From Populus alba (Eukaryota > Streptophyta > Magnoliopsida > Malpighiales > Salicaceae): a DNA stretch of 64,000 nucleotides. Numbering within the stretch: the stretch's first letter is position 1; every line of letters begins with the position of its first letter. This document shows, in pieces, positions 45,157 through 56,177 of the stretch. The stretch spans positions 12,557,991-12,621,990 of the forward strand of contig NC_133302.1 in the NCBI RefSeq assembly GCF_005239225.2. The letters are read 5' to 3'. Made by a program: the position numbers and the translations under genes. A model generated the notes under the pieces. It searched no databases. It saw only the letters and a program-made list of their open reading frames with translations, and was not told the origin of the DNA.

Positions 45157-48015
45157 ATGCCAATAACCCGTTCTACTAATCAAAGTCAAGTGCAGTTAGA
45201 TCTTGAAATAGAAAAAACTTTACGCAGGTTACGAAAGGAAACTTGCCTCAACACCATGGCTAATGCACGACAACAAACACTCAAGGAGCTTGCTTCTCCT
45301 AACGTGGAAAATCAGCCATTGTGCATAAACATCGACAATAGTGTAAACTTTGAGCTCAAATCTGGTTTTATACATTTGCTACCAACATTTAATGGTCTTG
45401 CAGGAGAAGATCCTCATACGCATCTCAAGGAGTTCCATATGGTTTGTGTTGGCATGAAACCGAATGGAGTTGATGAAGAACAGGTTAAGTTGAAAGCTTT
45501 CCCTTTCTCTTTAAAAGGGGCAGCAAAAGCATGGTTTTTCTCCATTCTCTCAGGTTCAATTGGAACTTGGAATGGCATGAAAAAGATCTTCCTTGAGAAG
45601 TATTTCCCAACATCTCGAGTTGCCAACATAAGAAAAGAAATATGTGGGATTCGACAATCTCATGGAGAGACACTTTTCGAGTATTGGGAAAGATTTGAGC
45701 AACTATGTATTCAGTGCCCTCATCATCAAATACCCGATCAACTGCTCATTCAATATTTCTATGAAGGATTGATACCTACTGACCGTAGTATCATTGATGC
45801 TGCAAGTGGAGGGGCATTGGTAGATAAGACACCCGAGGCTGCACGCCAATTAATCTCAAACATGGCAGCCAACTCAAAACAGTTTGGCACTCGTGGAGAC
45901 TTCGCAAACAAACGAGTAAATGAGGTAAGTATTTCTAACCTTGAGAATAAAGTTAATGATCTTACTTCTCTTGTGCGTTCTTTGGCTTGTGGCAATGTAC
46001 AACAGGTGAAAGCTTGTAGCATATGGTCCTTACAAGGACATACTTCATATATGTGCCCAACAATGCAAGAAGATTACATTGAACAAGCTAATGCAGTTGA
46101 TGGAGTATTTAATGGACAACCTCAGCGTAAGTATGATCCTTTTTCCCACACGTACAATTCTGGATGGAGAGATCATCCTAACCTATGGTATGGGAACCAA
46201 CCTCAACAAGGCAATCAAGGCCGACAATTCCATCCCAATGGATTTCAATCCCAACAGAATTATCAAGCAAGACAGCCCCCTCCATTCACAAACTCCAATG
46301 TTATGGGGTCGTCATCCAATGATGATCTTCGTGAGATGATGAAAACTTTGACTTCTAACACTGTGACTTTGCAACAAAATGTCATGTCTTTTCAACAGGA
46401 AACAAGGTCAAGTATTCACAACTTGGAGAAGCAAATGGGGCAAGTAGCTTCAATTGTGGGGAAATTGGAAGCACAAATGGATGGAAAATTGTCATCCCAA
46501 GCATGGAATCCAATAAAGAATGTTAGTGCGATCATGCTGCGAAGTGGGAAAGAACTTGAAGAGAAAAGGTTAAAACAAATTGAGATGGAGGAAGAAGAAG
46601 AGATAGAAACTGAATTAAGTACAAAGAAGGAACATCCTCCTTCTCCACAAACTGAAACAAAGACCAACACTCCAAAGGTAACTCCTCACTTAATGAATTC
46701 CAGATTTAAAACAATTCCACCCTTTCCTGTGAGTTCTTCTAGGTCAAAGAAAGAGGACAAAGAAAAAGAGATTTTAGAGATTTTCAAGAAAGTAGAACTC
46801 AACATTCTTTTGCTTGATGTTATCAAGCAAATTCCCAAGTATGCCAAATTTTTGAAGGAGTTGTGTACTACCAAGAGAGCTTTCAAACTGAAAGGTCATG
46901 AAATGGTAAGTATGGGTGAAGTTGTATCTGCTGTTATTCAAAAGAATATGCCTTTGAAGCAAAAGGACCCAGGTGCGTTTACTATCCCATGTGTTATTGG
47001 TAATGCTAGTTTCAAAAAGGCCTTGTGTGATTTAGGTGCATCCATTAGTGTTATGCCCAAACATGTTTATGATTCTCTTAGTCCTGAGCCTTTGAATAAA
47101 ACTAGCATTGTAATACAACTTGCGGATCGTAGTTTTGTTTACCCACTTGGTGTGATAAAAGATGTCCTAGTCAAGATTGATAGTTTGGTCATTCCATGTG
47201 ATTTTTATATTCTTGATATGGAACATGATTCTTGTGATTCATCAAACAACACTCCTATATTGATTGGGAGACCATTCTTGAAAACTGCCAATACAAAGAT
47301 TGATTGTGGTAAGGATACTTTGTCTATGGAAGTAGGAGATGAAAAGATTGAATTTAATTTTCATGATGCAATGACATATCCTTATAGCAATGTTTATTCT
47401 ATCACATGTTATAACCAAGTTGATAAGTGTGTGCAGCAAGTTTGTGATTTTGATAGTGAGGATGGATTAAGAGTAGCTTTGAGCTTTAACTATGATTTTA
47501 CCAAGATAGAAGAGATGGAAAGACATATATGTGTTCCCCAAAACATGTATGAATCAACATTGGATTTGCAAGCTTTGCAAACTGTTCCCAATGATGCAGG
47601 AGTCATTCACCCCATCACGGACAGTGATTGGGTGGCGCCTATCCTTTTAGTGCCCAAAAAGATTGAAATTATATGGGAAGAGATTCGAAATGATGCTTAT
47701 GAGAATGCAAGGATTTACAAAGAAAAGACTAAGAGTCTCCATGACCGAATGATTACAAGAAAAGAGTTTAATGTTGGAGAAAAAGTCCTTCTTTATCATT
47801 CGCGTTTGAAACTTTTTCCTGGAAAGTTGCGCTCCCGTTGGATTGGACCCTTTGTTGTTTCTAATGTTTTTTCTTATGGTGCAGTTGAAATTACAAGTTT
47901 AGAAACCAACAAAGTACTCAAGGTAAATGGGCATCGTTTGAAACCTTTCTATGAAGGTTGGACGGTAGAACTCACCGCTTCTGTAGAGTTAGCTGAACCA
48001 ATCTATGAAGAATGA
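45157..48015 (+). CDS. Gag-protease with in-frame fusion to integrase C-terminus (element D)
   Basis: 952 codons without a stop. Residues ~65-240 are the retrotransposon gag domain ([55 protein letters not shown]). The zinc knuckle near 290 is defective ([16 protein letters not shown], second Cys is Trp). The aspartic protease at ~590-740 has [12 protein letters not shown] (Asp kept) and [16 protein letters not shown]. At ~815-835 only the start of reverse transcriptase remains ([20 protein letters not shown]), which joins in frame to the integrase C-terminus ([42 protein letters not shown]). A full Gag-Pol would be far longer; RT, RNase H and the DDE core are gone. The product could assemble particles but needs polymerase and integrase in trans. 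Confidence 0.9.
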   Translation: MPITRSTNQSQVQLDLEIEKTLRRLRKETCLNTMANARQQTLKELASPNVENQPLCINIDNSVNFELKSGFIHLLPTFNGLAGEDPHTHLKEFHMVCVGMKPNGVDEEQVKLKAFPFSLKGAAKAWFFSILSGSIGTWNGMKKIFLEKYFPTSRVANIRKEICGIRQSHGETLFEYWERFEQLCIQCPHHQIPDQLLIQYFYEGLIPTDRSIIDAASGGALVDKTPEAARQLISNMAANSKQFGTRGDFANKRVNEVSISNLENKVNDLTSLVRSLACGNVQQVKACSIWSLQGHTSYMCPTMQEDYIEQANAVDGVFNGQPQRKYDPFSHTYNSGWRDHPNLWYGNQPQQGNQGRQFHPNGFQSQQNYQARQPPPFTNSNVMGSSSNDDLREMMKTLTSNTVTLQQNVMSFQQETRSSIHNLEKQMGQVASIVGKLEAQMDGKLSSQAWNPIKNVSAIMLRSGKELEEKRLKQIEMEEEEEIETELSTKKEHPPSPQTETKTNTPKVTPHLMNSRFKTIPPFPVSSSRSKKEDKEKEILEIFKKVELNILLLDVIKQIPKYAKFLKELCTTKRAFKLKGHEMVSMGEVVSAVIQKNMPLKQKDPGAFTIPCVIGNASFKKALCDLGASISVMPKHVYDSLSPEPLNKTSIVIQLADRSFVYPLGVIKDVLVKIDSLVIPCDFYILDMEHDSCDSSNNTPILIGRPFLKTANTKIDCGKDTLSMEVGDEKIEFNFHDAMTYPYSNVYSITCYNQVDKCVQQVCDFDSEDGLRVALSFNYDFTKIEEMERHICVPQNMYESTLDLQALQTVPNDAGVIHPITDSDWVAPILLVPKKIEIIWEEIRNDAYENARIYKEKTKSLHDRMITRKEFNVGEKVLLYHSRLKLFPGKLRSRWIGPFVVSNVFSYGAVEITSLETNKVLKVNGHRLKPFYEGWTVELTASVELAEPIYEE

Positions 48016-49519
48016 GCATGCCACATGTCAAGCCAATGACATAAAACAAAAGCGCTTACTGGGAGGCAACCCAGCACAAAAAGAAAAAAAAATCAGATTT
48101 GCTTTCTTTTTCGTTATCTTTTATTTTTTTGCATTTTAATTTATTTTATGTCATTCTCTTATGTTCCTTTGCTTTTATTTCAACATTGAGGACAATGTTG
48201 TGTTTTAAGTGTGGGGGTATTGGGAGAATTTTGGTTTTCTTATTTTAATTTTCTTTGTTATTCTTAAAAAAAAAAAATGTGTTTGATCTTTTTAACTCCC
48301 ATTGGTTTTTGAGAATATCAGTATTATATTATATATGAGAATTAATTGAGATAGATGAAGATATAAATCAAATGAAGGAGTATGCATGCAAATTTTAAGG
48401 TTTAATTGGTTTAGGGGTTGACTTTGAGAATATGCCATGTTGACTTTATAGTGTTATACCAATGTAAGCTTTTGAGCCTTCAACATTATATTCTTTGAGT
48501 GTGCATTCTTTCAATGATATGCATCTCTAGAACTTGCTTCATATCTTGTTGAGATTATATTCACATTACACATATACATGGAGATGATAAAGGCAATAGG
48601 AATTTTAACCACTTGAGCCAAAAAGCCAACCTAAAGCATATTATCCTTAGTGAGCCCCTTTTGAGCTTGTTTATCTTTTATTTGCTTTATCCATGTATAA
48701 GCCTTAACTTTATATATGTTTTCCTTTCCCCTGGCCAAGGATTAGTAGAGCATATACTTGTGATATCTTATGGAATTATGGTTGGAAATTATGTGAAAAG
48801 AAAGAAGAAGTGATGCTTGATGAAAATATGGGCAAGTTGCCATAGGTGAAAAAGAAAGAAAAAAAAAAGAAAAGAAAGAAAGAAAGAAAGAAAGAAGTGT
48901 TCCTTTATGTTCTTAAGATTTTATGTTGAAAGAGCTTGAAATCAAAAGAAGTTAAGCATTGGTGATTAAAGATGAAAAATTTATGTGCTTTGATGGAATA
49001 TCTTGTTTGAAATATTATTTTTAGAATGCTCTACTTTCTTTGATTTAAACCTTTTCTTTTACTCTATTTTACCTCACCTTAACCTTAGCCCCATTACAAC
49101 CGGAAATAAGACCTTTTTGATTCATGCATTGCTTGTAATATGTTAGTAATGGAGATGAGATTAAAGAGCAAGCTTATGGTAGAACATATTCATTGATTGA
49201 ATTTGAGAGATTTAAACACATAAGCCCTAAACACGTGAGTGTTGGAGTGTATATCAATGAGAGGACCTATCACTTTGGCATGGCATAGATTTCATTTAAA
49301 TCCTGACAATTAATTGAGTTTTGAAGTTTGCATGTAAATAAATTCATGAAAATTTATACTCTTTATCCTTCTTAATTGTGTTCTTGTTTATAATGCATGT
49401 ATTCTTGGATATTGATAGGAGATTAGGAGATTGGTCATAATGATTTGATTTAATTTAACTTTGATTTGATTTTACCTATCCTTTCTCGAGGACGAGCAAG
49501 AGCTAAGTGTGGGGGTATT
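48016..49519 (+). other. Element D 3' UTR with two PPT-like tracts
   Basis: About 1.5 kb without a supported gene. GCTTACTGGGAGGCAACCCA lies just after the stop. A first purine tract (TAAGTGTGGGGGT) follows GAGGACAATG at about 48188. The functional PPT (TAAGTGTGGGGGT, 49504-49516) follows CTCGAGGACGAGCAAGAG, directly before the 3' LTR. A (GAAA)n run lies at 48856-48896. The ORF at 48613-48813 has no family features. Confidence 0.8.
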
Positions 49520-51260
49520 TGATGCAACCATATTATTCGATAGTTTCACCCACATTTAACTAGTGTTTTGCCTATGTTTTATATATAAAATGCCTTGATA
49601 TTCTTTGTTTTATGTTTTGAAGGCACTTTTGGATGAAAGATGCAAAAAGGAGTAAATTGAAGGTAATTGGCAGATTTGACGTTCAGTCGATGTTTTGTGC
49701 AGAACGTGAGCTCTAAAGGTCGAAATGAAGTGATTCCAGTGGCATTAAAAAGCTAACATCCATACCTTTCTGGAAATATAAGGCAAGACAATAAAATAAG
49801 GAAGAGCATGGAAATCACAGCTTTCAAAGTCAAATCTCGCAATCTGCCAGTGTTGACCTTCGGTCAGTCCGACTTGAATATCTAGAGCTACAAAAGTCCA
49901 ATTGATGCAAACTCAATTGTTTTGGATTCCTGACTCAAAGTTCTATAAACGCTCCAAATTTCAGCCAAAAACGATGTCATATGAGGGAGATATGATTTTT
50001 CAAAGATGACAACTGAATTCTGTCATTAAACAGGTTTCGTGAAGAAACGAGTCCAGATTACATTCCGAAGCATCTAAACCAACATCCAAGTTTTTATTTC
50101 AGCAATGTAGCTCCTCTAAGTCAAAGCTTGAAGATTTCATGCAAAGTTATTTCTCCTTTTTTAGGAAAATAGTTATTGAACTACTTAAATGTAAATTGTC
50201 TACTTAAGGGAGGACTATTTTGTAAAATAGAGATTAGGGTTTCCTAGCGTATAAAAAGAATGAGAGAAGAGAAGGGGGGCAGCCACCCAAGAGGAGAAAA
50301 ACGCCCCCCTACTCTAAGAAACCCTAAATCATGCATTCTTCCATCTTTTTGATTAGTTGTTCAATAAACATGCAAGGCTAAACTCATTTTCTTGGTTGCA
50401 AGGACACGGAAACCTTCGGATTTCAAGAACTGTGAGATGTATTCTACCTTTTCTTTTCAGTTTATATGATGAATATGTTTGTTCTCCTATGCTTATTTTT
50501 CCTATGATTGTTTATTTTAATTGCTAGAGCGGACTCTAAGTTATTATTATAGACAATTTATTGCTAAGTTTGATATTAAAACCGGAGTTGTGGTATATGA
50601 ACTTGTGAAGCAACTGAGTTTAATAATTGTAGCGGATCTACGTTATTAATCTTAGGGAGAATATTCGATCAAAGCAACATAAGCAGACAACTTAGTTGTT
50701 AAGATAATGAATTTATCTAGATCTTAAGGCTGCCATTGGATTAAATCATTAGTGCGGACACTGTGATTATTTGTTGGTTAGGGTTAGTTATACGGCGGAT
50801 CCGTTAAGTAACCAACGTTAAGAAAAGATAAAAATTTAGAATATAAACTGGAATTTCATTTCAAGGATCAGTTCTGATTTCTATAGGTGGATGTGTGATT
50901 GCGACCAAGGTTTGTTCTCTTGATAATTTTCTGATCTTATTAAATTTTGTTTGATAGTTTTTTGTTTTATTTTTTCTTTAGCCTATATAACATCCAACCC
51001 CTCTAAATTGCATAACGTATAGCATAAAAATCTGAACTAAATCTTCCTCGTGGGATCGACCCCTTGCTTGCTCTATATTATCTTGTGTGTTGTGTTTGAA
51101 GCTAGGGTAAATAATTTGTGCGACCGCGACATCGCAACAATAGCATAAAAATCTGAACTAAATCTTCCTCGTGGGATCGACCCCTTGCTTGCTCTATATT
51201 ATCTTGTGTGTTGTGTTTGAAGCTAGGGTAAATAATTTGTGCGACCGCGACATCGCAACA
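49520..51260 (+). repeat. Element D 3' LTR with duplicated end
   Basis: 49520-51139 is the 1,620-bp LTR. 51140-51260 repeats 51019-51139, a 121-bp direct duplication of the LTR terminus. The GTTAG target copy follows the second copy. Confidence 0.93.
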
Positions 51261-51265
51261 GTTAG

Positions 51266-51993
51266 ACTATGTTTGTTATTTAACGAGTATGTTTACTTAT
51301 TTAATTCGGTCTAGCATGTTTATGTTTGTAATTTAAACTAATATGTATGTATATGACATCGAAACTTAATATTTATGCATGACTATGTTTGATGTTAAAT
51401 ATTTATATTTATATCTTGATGTTTATTTGATATATATTAAAGGGATATTAAAGAGATAATTGTCTTTACCCGTACAAAAAAAATATTTATCTAAAAAACC
51501 CATAAAAATATTTTTGTATGTATTTATCTTTTAAAAAATTCTTCATACCAAAAAAAAAAAAAACCCAAATATATAACTCTTACCATAAACTAATTTGGCT
51601 TTCTTCATATGGAAAAAAAAAAACTTATTTTAAGCTTTTAAAATTGAAAAAAATATATTAATAGGTTTTACATAAAAAATATTTCACAAGCTTATTTCTC
51701 TATAATATGATATGACATATATAGTTATATTTTATAAAATAAGCTATGTATGAATATAGGATATAATAAAAAAAATTCATCATTATACTTTTTAGATTTT
51801 TTTTTTTATTGTAAGTGATTAAATATTTTATATATATTAGATAAACTTGAAAAAAAAATTAATTCATTGATAAATTATTTTTCAGTTCATTTTCCATAAC
51901 ACTACCAAACATCGGAAAATACTTTCCCGGAATTCACTTTCCCCAGAATTCACTTTCCAAAAGGAAACAACTTTCCTGCATACAAACGAAGCA
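51266..51993 (+). other. DNA transposon, right part
   Basis: AT-rich, with no gene, continuing the sequence after the Myb-like stop codon. It ends in the subterminal GGAATTCACTTTCC motifs and the right terminal inverted repeat. Confidence 0.65.
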
Positions 51994-52701
51994 TTTGTTA
52001 AAGGTAACAACTAAGGGAAAGGGATAGTATATAATTTGTAAAAAAAAAAGATAACAAATAATAATAATAATAATAACGTAGATAAGTTTGGTTTCGTAGC
52101 CTTCCTAACCTAAGCAATTAAGCCCGAATGGGTGTTTTAATACTTAATACCCTAAAGTCAACTGACTTGGGAGCTATTGGCTCAACGTTTGTTACATGGG
52201 TTGAGGAGAAAAGCTTAAGGGAATCAAATATTGCACTATCTACATATCAGTAATTACAACCCGAGTTACTAAGCTCGTAGGGGTGTCTCAACACCTAATG
52301 CCCTAAGACCAACTAGTTTGGGAGTCATTAGCCGAAAGCTCATTACATGGGTTAAAGATGCATTGTGTTTTAAGTTCTATGTATATATATTTAAAAAGAA
52401 AAAAGAAAAAGATAATAATCCTAACCCAAGGAAGTTAACCTTAATCATTAGAACAAAAATTTTGTTTTCTTCCAAGTAAAGCCCCATAACTATATGTTGA
52501 TATTTGGAGCACAAAAGAAAGGTTTATTAATATCTTATTTAAGAGATATTGAGCAGATATATAAACTTAATGAGAGTTTGTTTATCTGGATAGATTAATG
52601 GAAGTTGAATGATGAATGCCTTGCTTTGTGGAATTTGCAAATTGTTTTTCTATTTTAACACTTTGATTACTAGGGACGAGTAATAAGTTGGTTGGGGGAT
52701 G
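51994..52701 (+). other. Element C 3' UTR, second part, with hairpin module and PPT
   Basis: This resumes the 3' UTR interrupted at 41254. The duplicated hairpin module is at about 52080-52360 (AAGTCA-AC-TGACTT is kept; its partner AGACCA-AC-TAGTTT has two unpaired transitions). The PPT GGTTGGGGGATG ends at 52701. Confidence 0.82.
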
Positions 52702-52966
52702 TAATTAGTACTTAAAAGTGTAATTTTATCAAAGTTTGATATCATCATTTTGCACTTGAAGTATTAATAACTCCTTAACTAAAACATGTTTTATAATAAC
52801 ATACCTAATAATATAAGATACCTTTAATTTATGGTAAATGTTCATCTTAAATGCAGACCTATCACATAAATGAAAGGATGGATTGATGAGTTTAAGTATT
52901 GAAATTGAAAGGACAAATAGAGGGCCAAACTTTAAAAAGAGATGTTGGTGCACTCCAAACTTAAAA
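52702..52966 (+). repeat. Element C 3' LTR stub
   Basis: Only the first 265 bp of the LTR remain. It begins TAATTAGTAC, a G-to-A change of the TG terminus. At about 52967 LTR sequence (TGGTGCACTCCAAACTT) turns into 144-bp satellite, so about 1.2 kb of LTR is lost. Confidence 0.85.
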
Positions 52967-55900
52967 AAGTATGGCCGACCACACCTCCTCATCACCAAGT
53001 AGCGATTCCATATCTACCATGAGGAAAACAACCTCTGAAAACTCGGGGTAAAATTTGCGCTGGATCCAATGATTGGATCAAAAGGCCTTTTTGAGCTGAT
53101 ACTCTAAGCTAGCCGACTAGACATCCTCAACACTAAGTAGGGATTCCATAGCTTTCCCATGGAAAATAGCCTCTGAAAATTCCTGTAAAAATTTGAGTGC
53201 GATCCAACAGTCGGATCAAAAGTTATGGCCCTTTTAAATTGATACCAAAGGCTGGTCGAGCAGACCTCCACATCACCGATTAGCGATTCCATTGCTCACC
53301 TCGATGAAAATAGCCTCTAGAAACCCATGTCAAAATTTGAACATGATCCGGCGATTGGATCAAAAGTTATGGGCCTTTTGAACAGATACTCAAGGTTGAC
53401 CGACCAGACGTCCTCATCACTGAGTAGCGATTCCATACCTACCCCTAGGAAAACAGCCTTTGGAAACTCGAGTCAACGATCGGATCAAAAGTGATGGCCT
53501 TTTTGAAAGTGATCGCCGACTAGACCTCCTCATCACGAAGTAGCGATTCCATTGCTACCACGATGAAAACAACCTCTGAAAACCACACTAAAATTTTGAG
53601 TTTGATCCAACTGTCGAATCAAAAGTTATGGCCCTTTTAAGTCGATACTTAAGGATGGCCGAAAAGATCTCCACATCACCAATTAGCGATTCCATTGCTT
53701 ACCTAGATGAAAACAGCCTCTAGAAACCCCTGTAAAAATTTGAGCGCGATCCAAAGGTCGGATCAAAAGGTATTCCCCTTTTGAACCGATACTTAAGTAT
53801 GGCCAACTAGACCTCCTCTTCCCCGAGTAGCAATTTTGTAGCTACCACAAGGAAAACAACCTCTGGAAACCACTATAAAATTTTAAGCTTGATCCAATGG
53901 TCGAATCAAAAGTTATGGCCCTTTTGAGTCGATACTCAAGGCTAGCCGACCAGATGTCCTCGTCACTGAATATCGATTCCATCTTACCCAAGGAAAACAG
54001 CCTTTGGAAACTCCTGTAAAAATTTGAGCGCGATCCTACAGTCAAATAAAAAGTTATGGCCCTTGTGAGTCGATACTCAAGGCTGGCTGACCAGATGTCC
54101 TCATCACTGAATATCAATTCCATCTTACCCAAGGAAAACAGCCTCTAGAAACTCCTATAAAAATTTGAGCATGATCCTACAGTCGGATAAAAAGTTATGG
54201 CCCTTGTGAGCCGATACTCAAGGCTGGCTGAGAAGACCTCCACATCACCGATTAGTGATTGCATAGCTACCCCAATGAAAAAGCCTCTGGACACTCCTGT
54301 AAAAATTTGATCGCGATCTAACGATCGGATCAAAAGTTATGCTTCTTTTGAGCCGATACTCAAGTATAGCCGACCAGACCTCCTCATCACTATGTAGCGA
54401 TTCCATAGCTACCATGAAGAAAACAACCTTTAGAAACTCGAGTAAAAATTTGTGCTCGATCCAACAGTCAGATCAAAAGTTATGGCCCATTCGAGCCATT
54501 ACTAAAGGCTAGCTGACCAGACATCTTCATCACTAAGGAGCGATTCCAAAGCTTACCCATGGAAAAGAGCCTCTAGAAACTCCTATGAAAATTTGAGCGC
54601 GATCCAACCATCTGATAAAAAGTTTTGGCGCTTTTGAGCCGATACTCAAGTATGGCAGGCCACACCTCCTCGTCACCGAGTAGCGATTCCATAGGTACCC
54701 CTAGGAAAACAACCTATGGAAACCATTGTAAACTTTTGAGCTAGATCCAACGGTCAAATCAAAAGTTATAGCCCTTTTGAACTGAAACTCAAGGCTGGCC
54801 GACCAGACGTCCTCATCACTGAGTAGTGATTCCATAACTACCCTGAGGAAAACAACCTATGGAAACTCGAGTAAGCATTTGAACGTGATCCAATGGTCAG
54901 ATCAAAAGCTATGCCTCTTTTGAGCTGATACTCAAGGCTAGCCGACCAGACTTCCTCGTTACTGAGTGGTGAGTCCATACCTTACCGGAGGAAAACAGCC
55001 TCATGAAACCTCTGTAAAAAGTTGAGCCAGATCCAACTATCGAATCAAAAGTTATGCTCTTTTTGAGCCGATAATCAAGTATGGTCGACAAGATGTCCTC
55101 ATCACCGAGTAGCAATTCCATAGCTTACCCTTGGAAAACAGCCCCTGGAAAACACTATAAAATTTTGAACACGATTCAACGGTCGGATTAAAAGTTATGG
55201 CGCTTTTGAGCCGATACTCAAGTATGGTCACCCAGACCTCCTTATTACCGAGTAGCAATTCCATAACTACCCCAAGGAAAACAACCTCTGGAAACCACAA
55301 TAAAATTTTAAGCTCGATCCAATGGTTGGATCAAAAGTTATGGCCCTTTTGAGCTAATACTCAAGGATGGCCGAGCAGATATCCACATGATCGATTAGCG
55401 ATTCCATTGCTTACCCAGATGAAAAAAGGTTCTGAAAACCCTTGTAAAAATTTAAGAGCGATCCAAAGGTCCGATCAAATGTTATGCCCCTTTTAAGTCG
55501 ATGCTCAAGTATGGCTGACCAAACCTCCTCTTCATCGAGTATCGATTCCATAGCTACCCCAAGGAAAACAACCTCTGGAAACCATTATAAAATTTTGACC
55601 TCGATCCAATGATCGGATCAAAAGTTATGGCCCTTTTGAGTCGATACTTAAGGCTAGCCGACCAGATGTCCTTGTCACTGAAGATCGATTCCATAGCTTA
55701 CCCAAGGAAAACAACCTCTAGAAACTCCTAAAAAAATTTAAATGCGATCCAACGATCAAATCAAATATTATAGCCCTTTTGAGCCGATACTCAAGGCTGG
55801 CCGAGTAGACCTCCACATCACCGATTAGCGATTGCATAGCTAACCCGATGAAAACAACCTCTGGAAACCCCTGTAAAATTTTAAGCGTGATCCAACGGTC

Positions 55901-56177
55901 GGATCAACAGTTATGGCCCTTTTGAGCCGATACTCAAGGCTGGCCAACAAGATGTCCTCGTCATTGAAGATCAATTCCATAGCTTACCCAAGGAAAACAG
56001 CCTCTGGAAACTCCTGAAAAAATTTAAACGCAATCCAACGGTCGGATCAAATATTATAGCCCTTTTAAGTCGATACTCAAGGCTGGCCGTATAGACCTCC
56101 ACATCACCGATTAGTGATTGCATAGCTAACCCGATGAAAACAACCTCTGGAAACCCTAGTAAAAATTTAAGCACGAT
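52967..56177. repeat. ~144-bp satellite array, right block, about 22 monomers
   Basis: AGTTATGGCCCTTTTGAG or variants recur at about 53910, 54052, 54193, 54334, 54478, 54621, 54764, 54905, 55049, 55194, 55337, 55479, 55623, 55766, 55909 and 56053, an average of 143 bp. Orientation is as in the left block. Minus-strand ORFs of 60-96 codons follow the monomer and are not genes. Element E interrupts it at 56178. Confidence 0.93.

Larger units (their letters stand above)
43146..51260 (+). mobile_element. Element D: complete, recently inserted Athila-like element lacking RT and integrase core
   Basis: GTTAG at 43141-43145 and 51261-51265 is the target duplication. The 5' LTR is 43146-44765, the 3' LTR 49520-51139 with a 121-bp terminal duplication to 51260. 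A perfect tRNA-Asp PBS and one 952-codon ORF are present. The LTRs differ by about a dozen substitutions in 1.62 kb. The family is distinct from A/B/C/E: different LTR, no ORFX or LOG. Confidence 0.95.
41255..51993 (+). mobile_element. DNA transposon with Myb/SANT-like gene (PIF/Harbinger-like?), ~2.6 kb plus element D
   Basis: Comparison with the uninterrupted 3' UTR of B and E places the insert between TTT (41252-41254) and TTT (51994-51996). The termini form an imperfect 23-bp inverted repeat (GGGCGTGTTTGATTGCACGA versus TGCTTCGTTTGTATGCAGGA, 16 of 23 matching over the full length). GGAATTCACTTTCC motifs recur near both ends (41282-41300, 51929-51960). It encodes a Myb/SANT-like protein remnant but no transposase. 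Superfamily is uncertain: a 3-bp duplication and Myb-like ORF favour PIF/Harbinger. Confidence 0.7.
35204..52966 (+). mobile_element. Element C: Athila-type retrotransposon with LOG, inserted in the 144-bp satellite
   Basis: The 5' LTR is 35204-36647, the interior 36648-52701 (including a 10.7-kb DNA transposon with element D inside), and the 3' LTR a 265-bp stub from 52702. The order is gag, RT tail/RNase H, integrase, ORFX, LOG, 3' UTR. The gag C-terminus, protease and most of RT are deleted. No clear target duplication remains because the 3' LTR runs directly into satellite. Confidence 0.9.
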
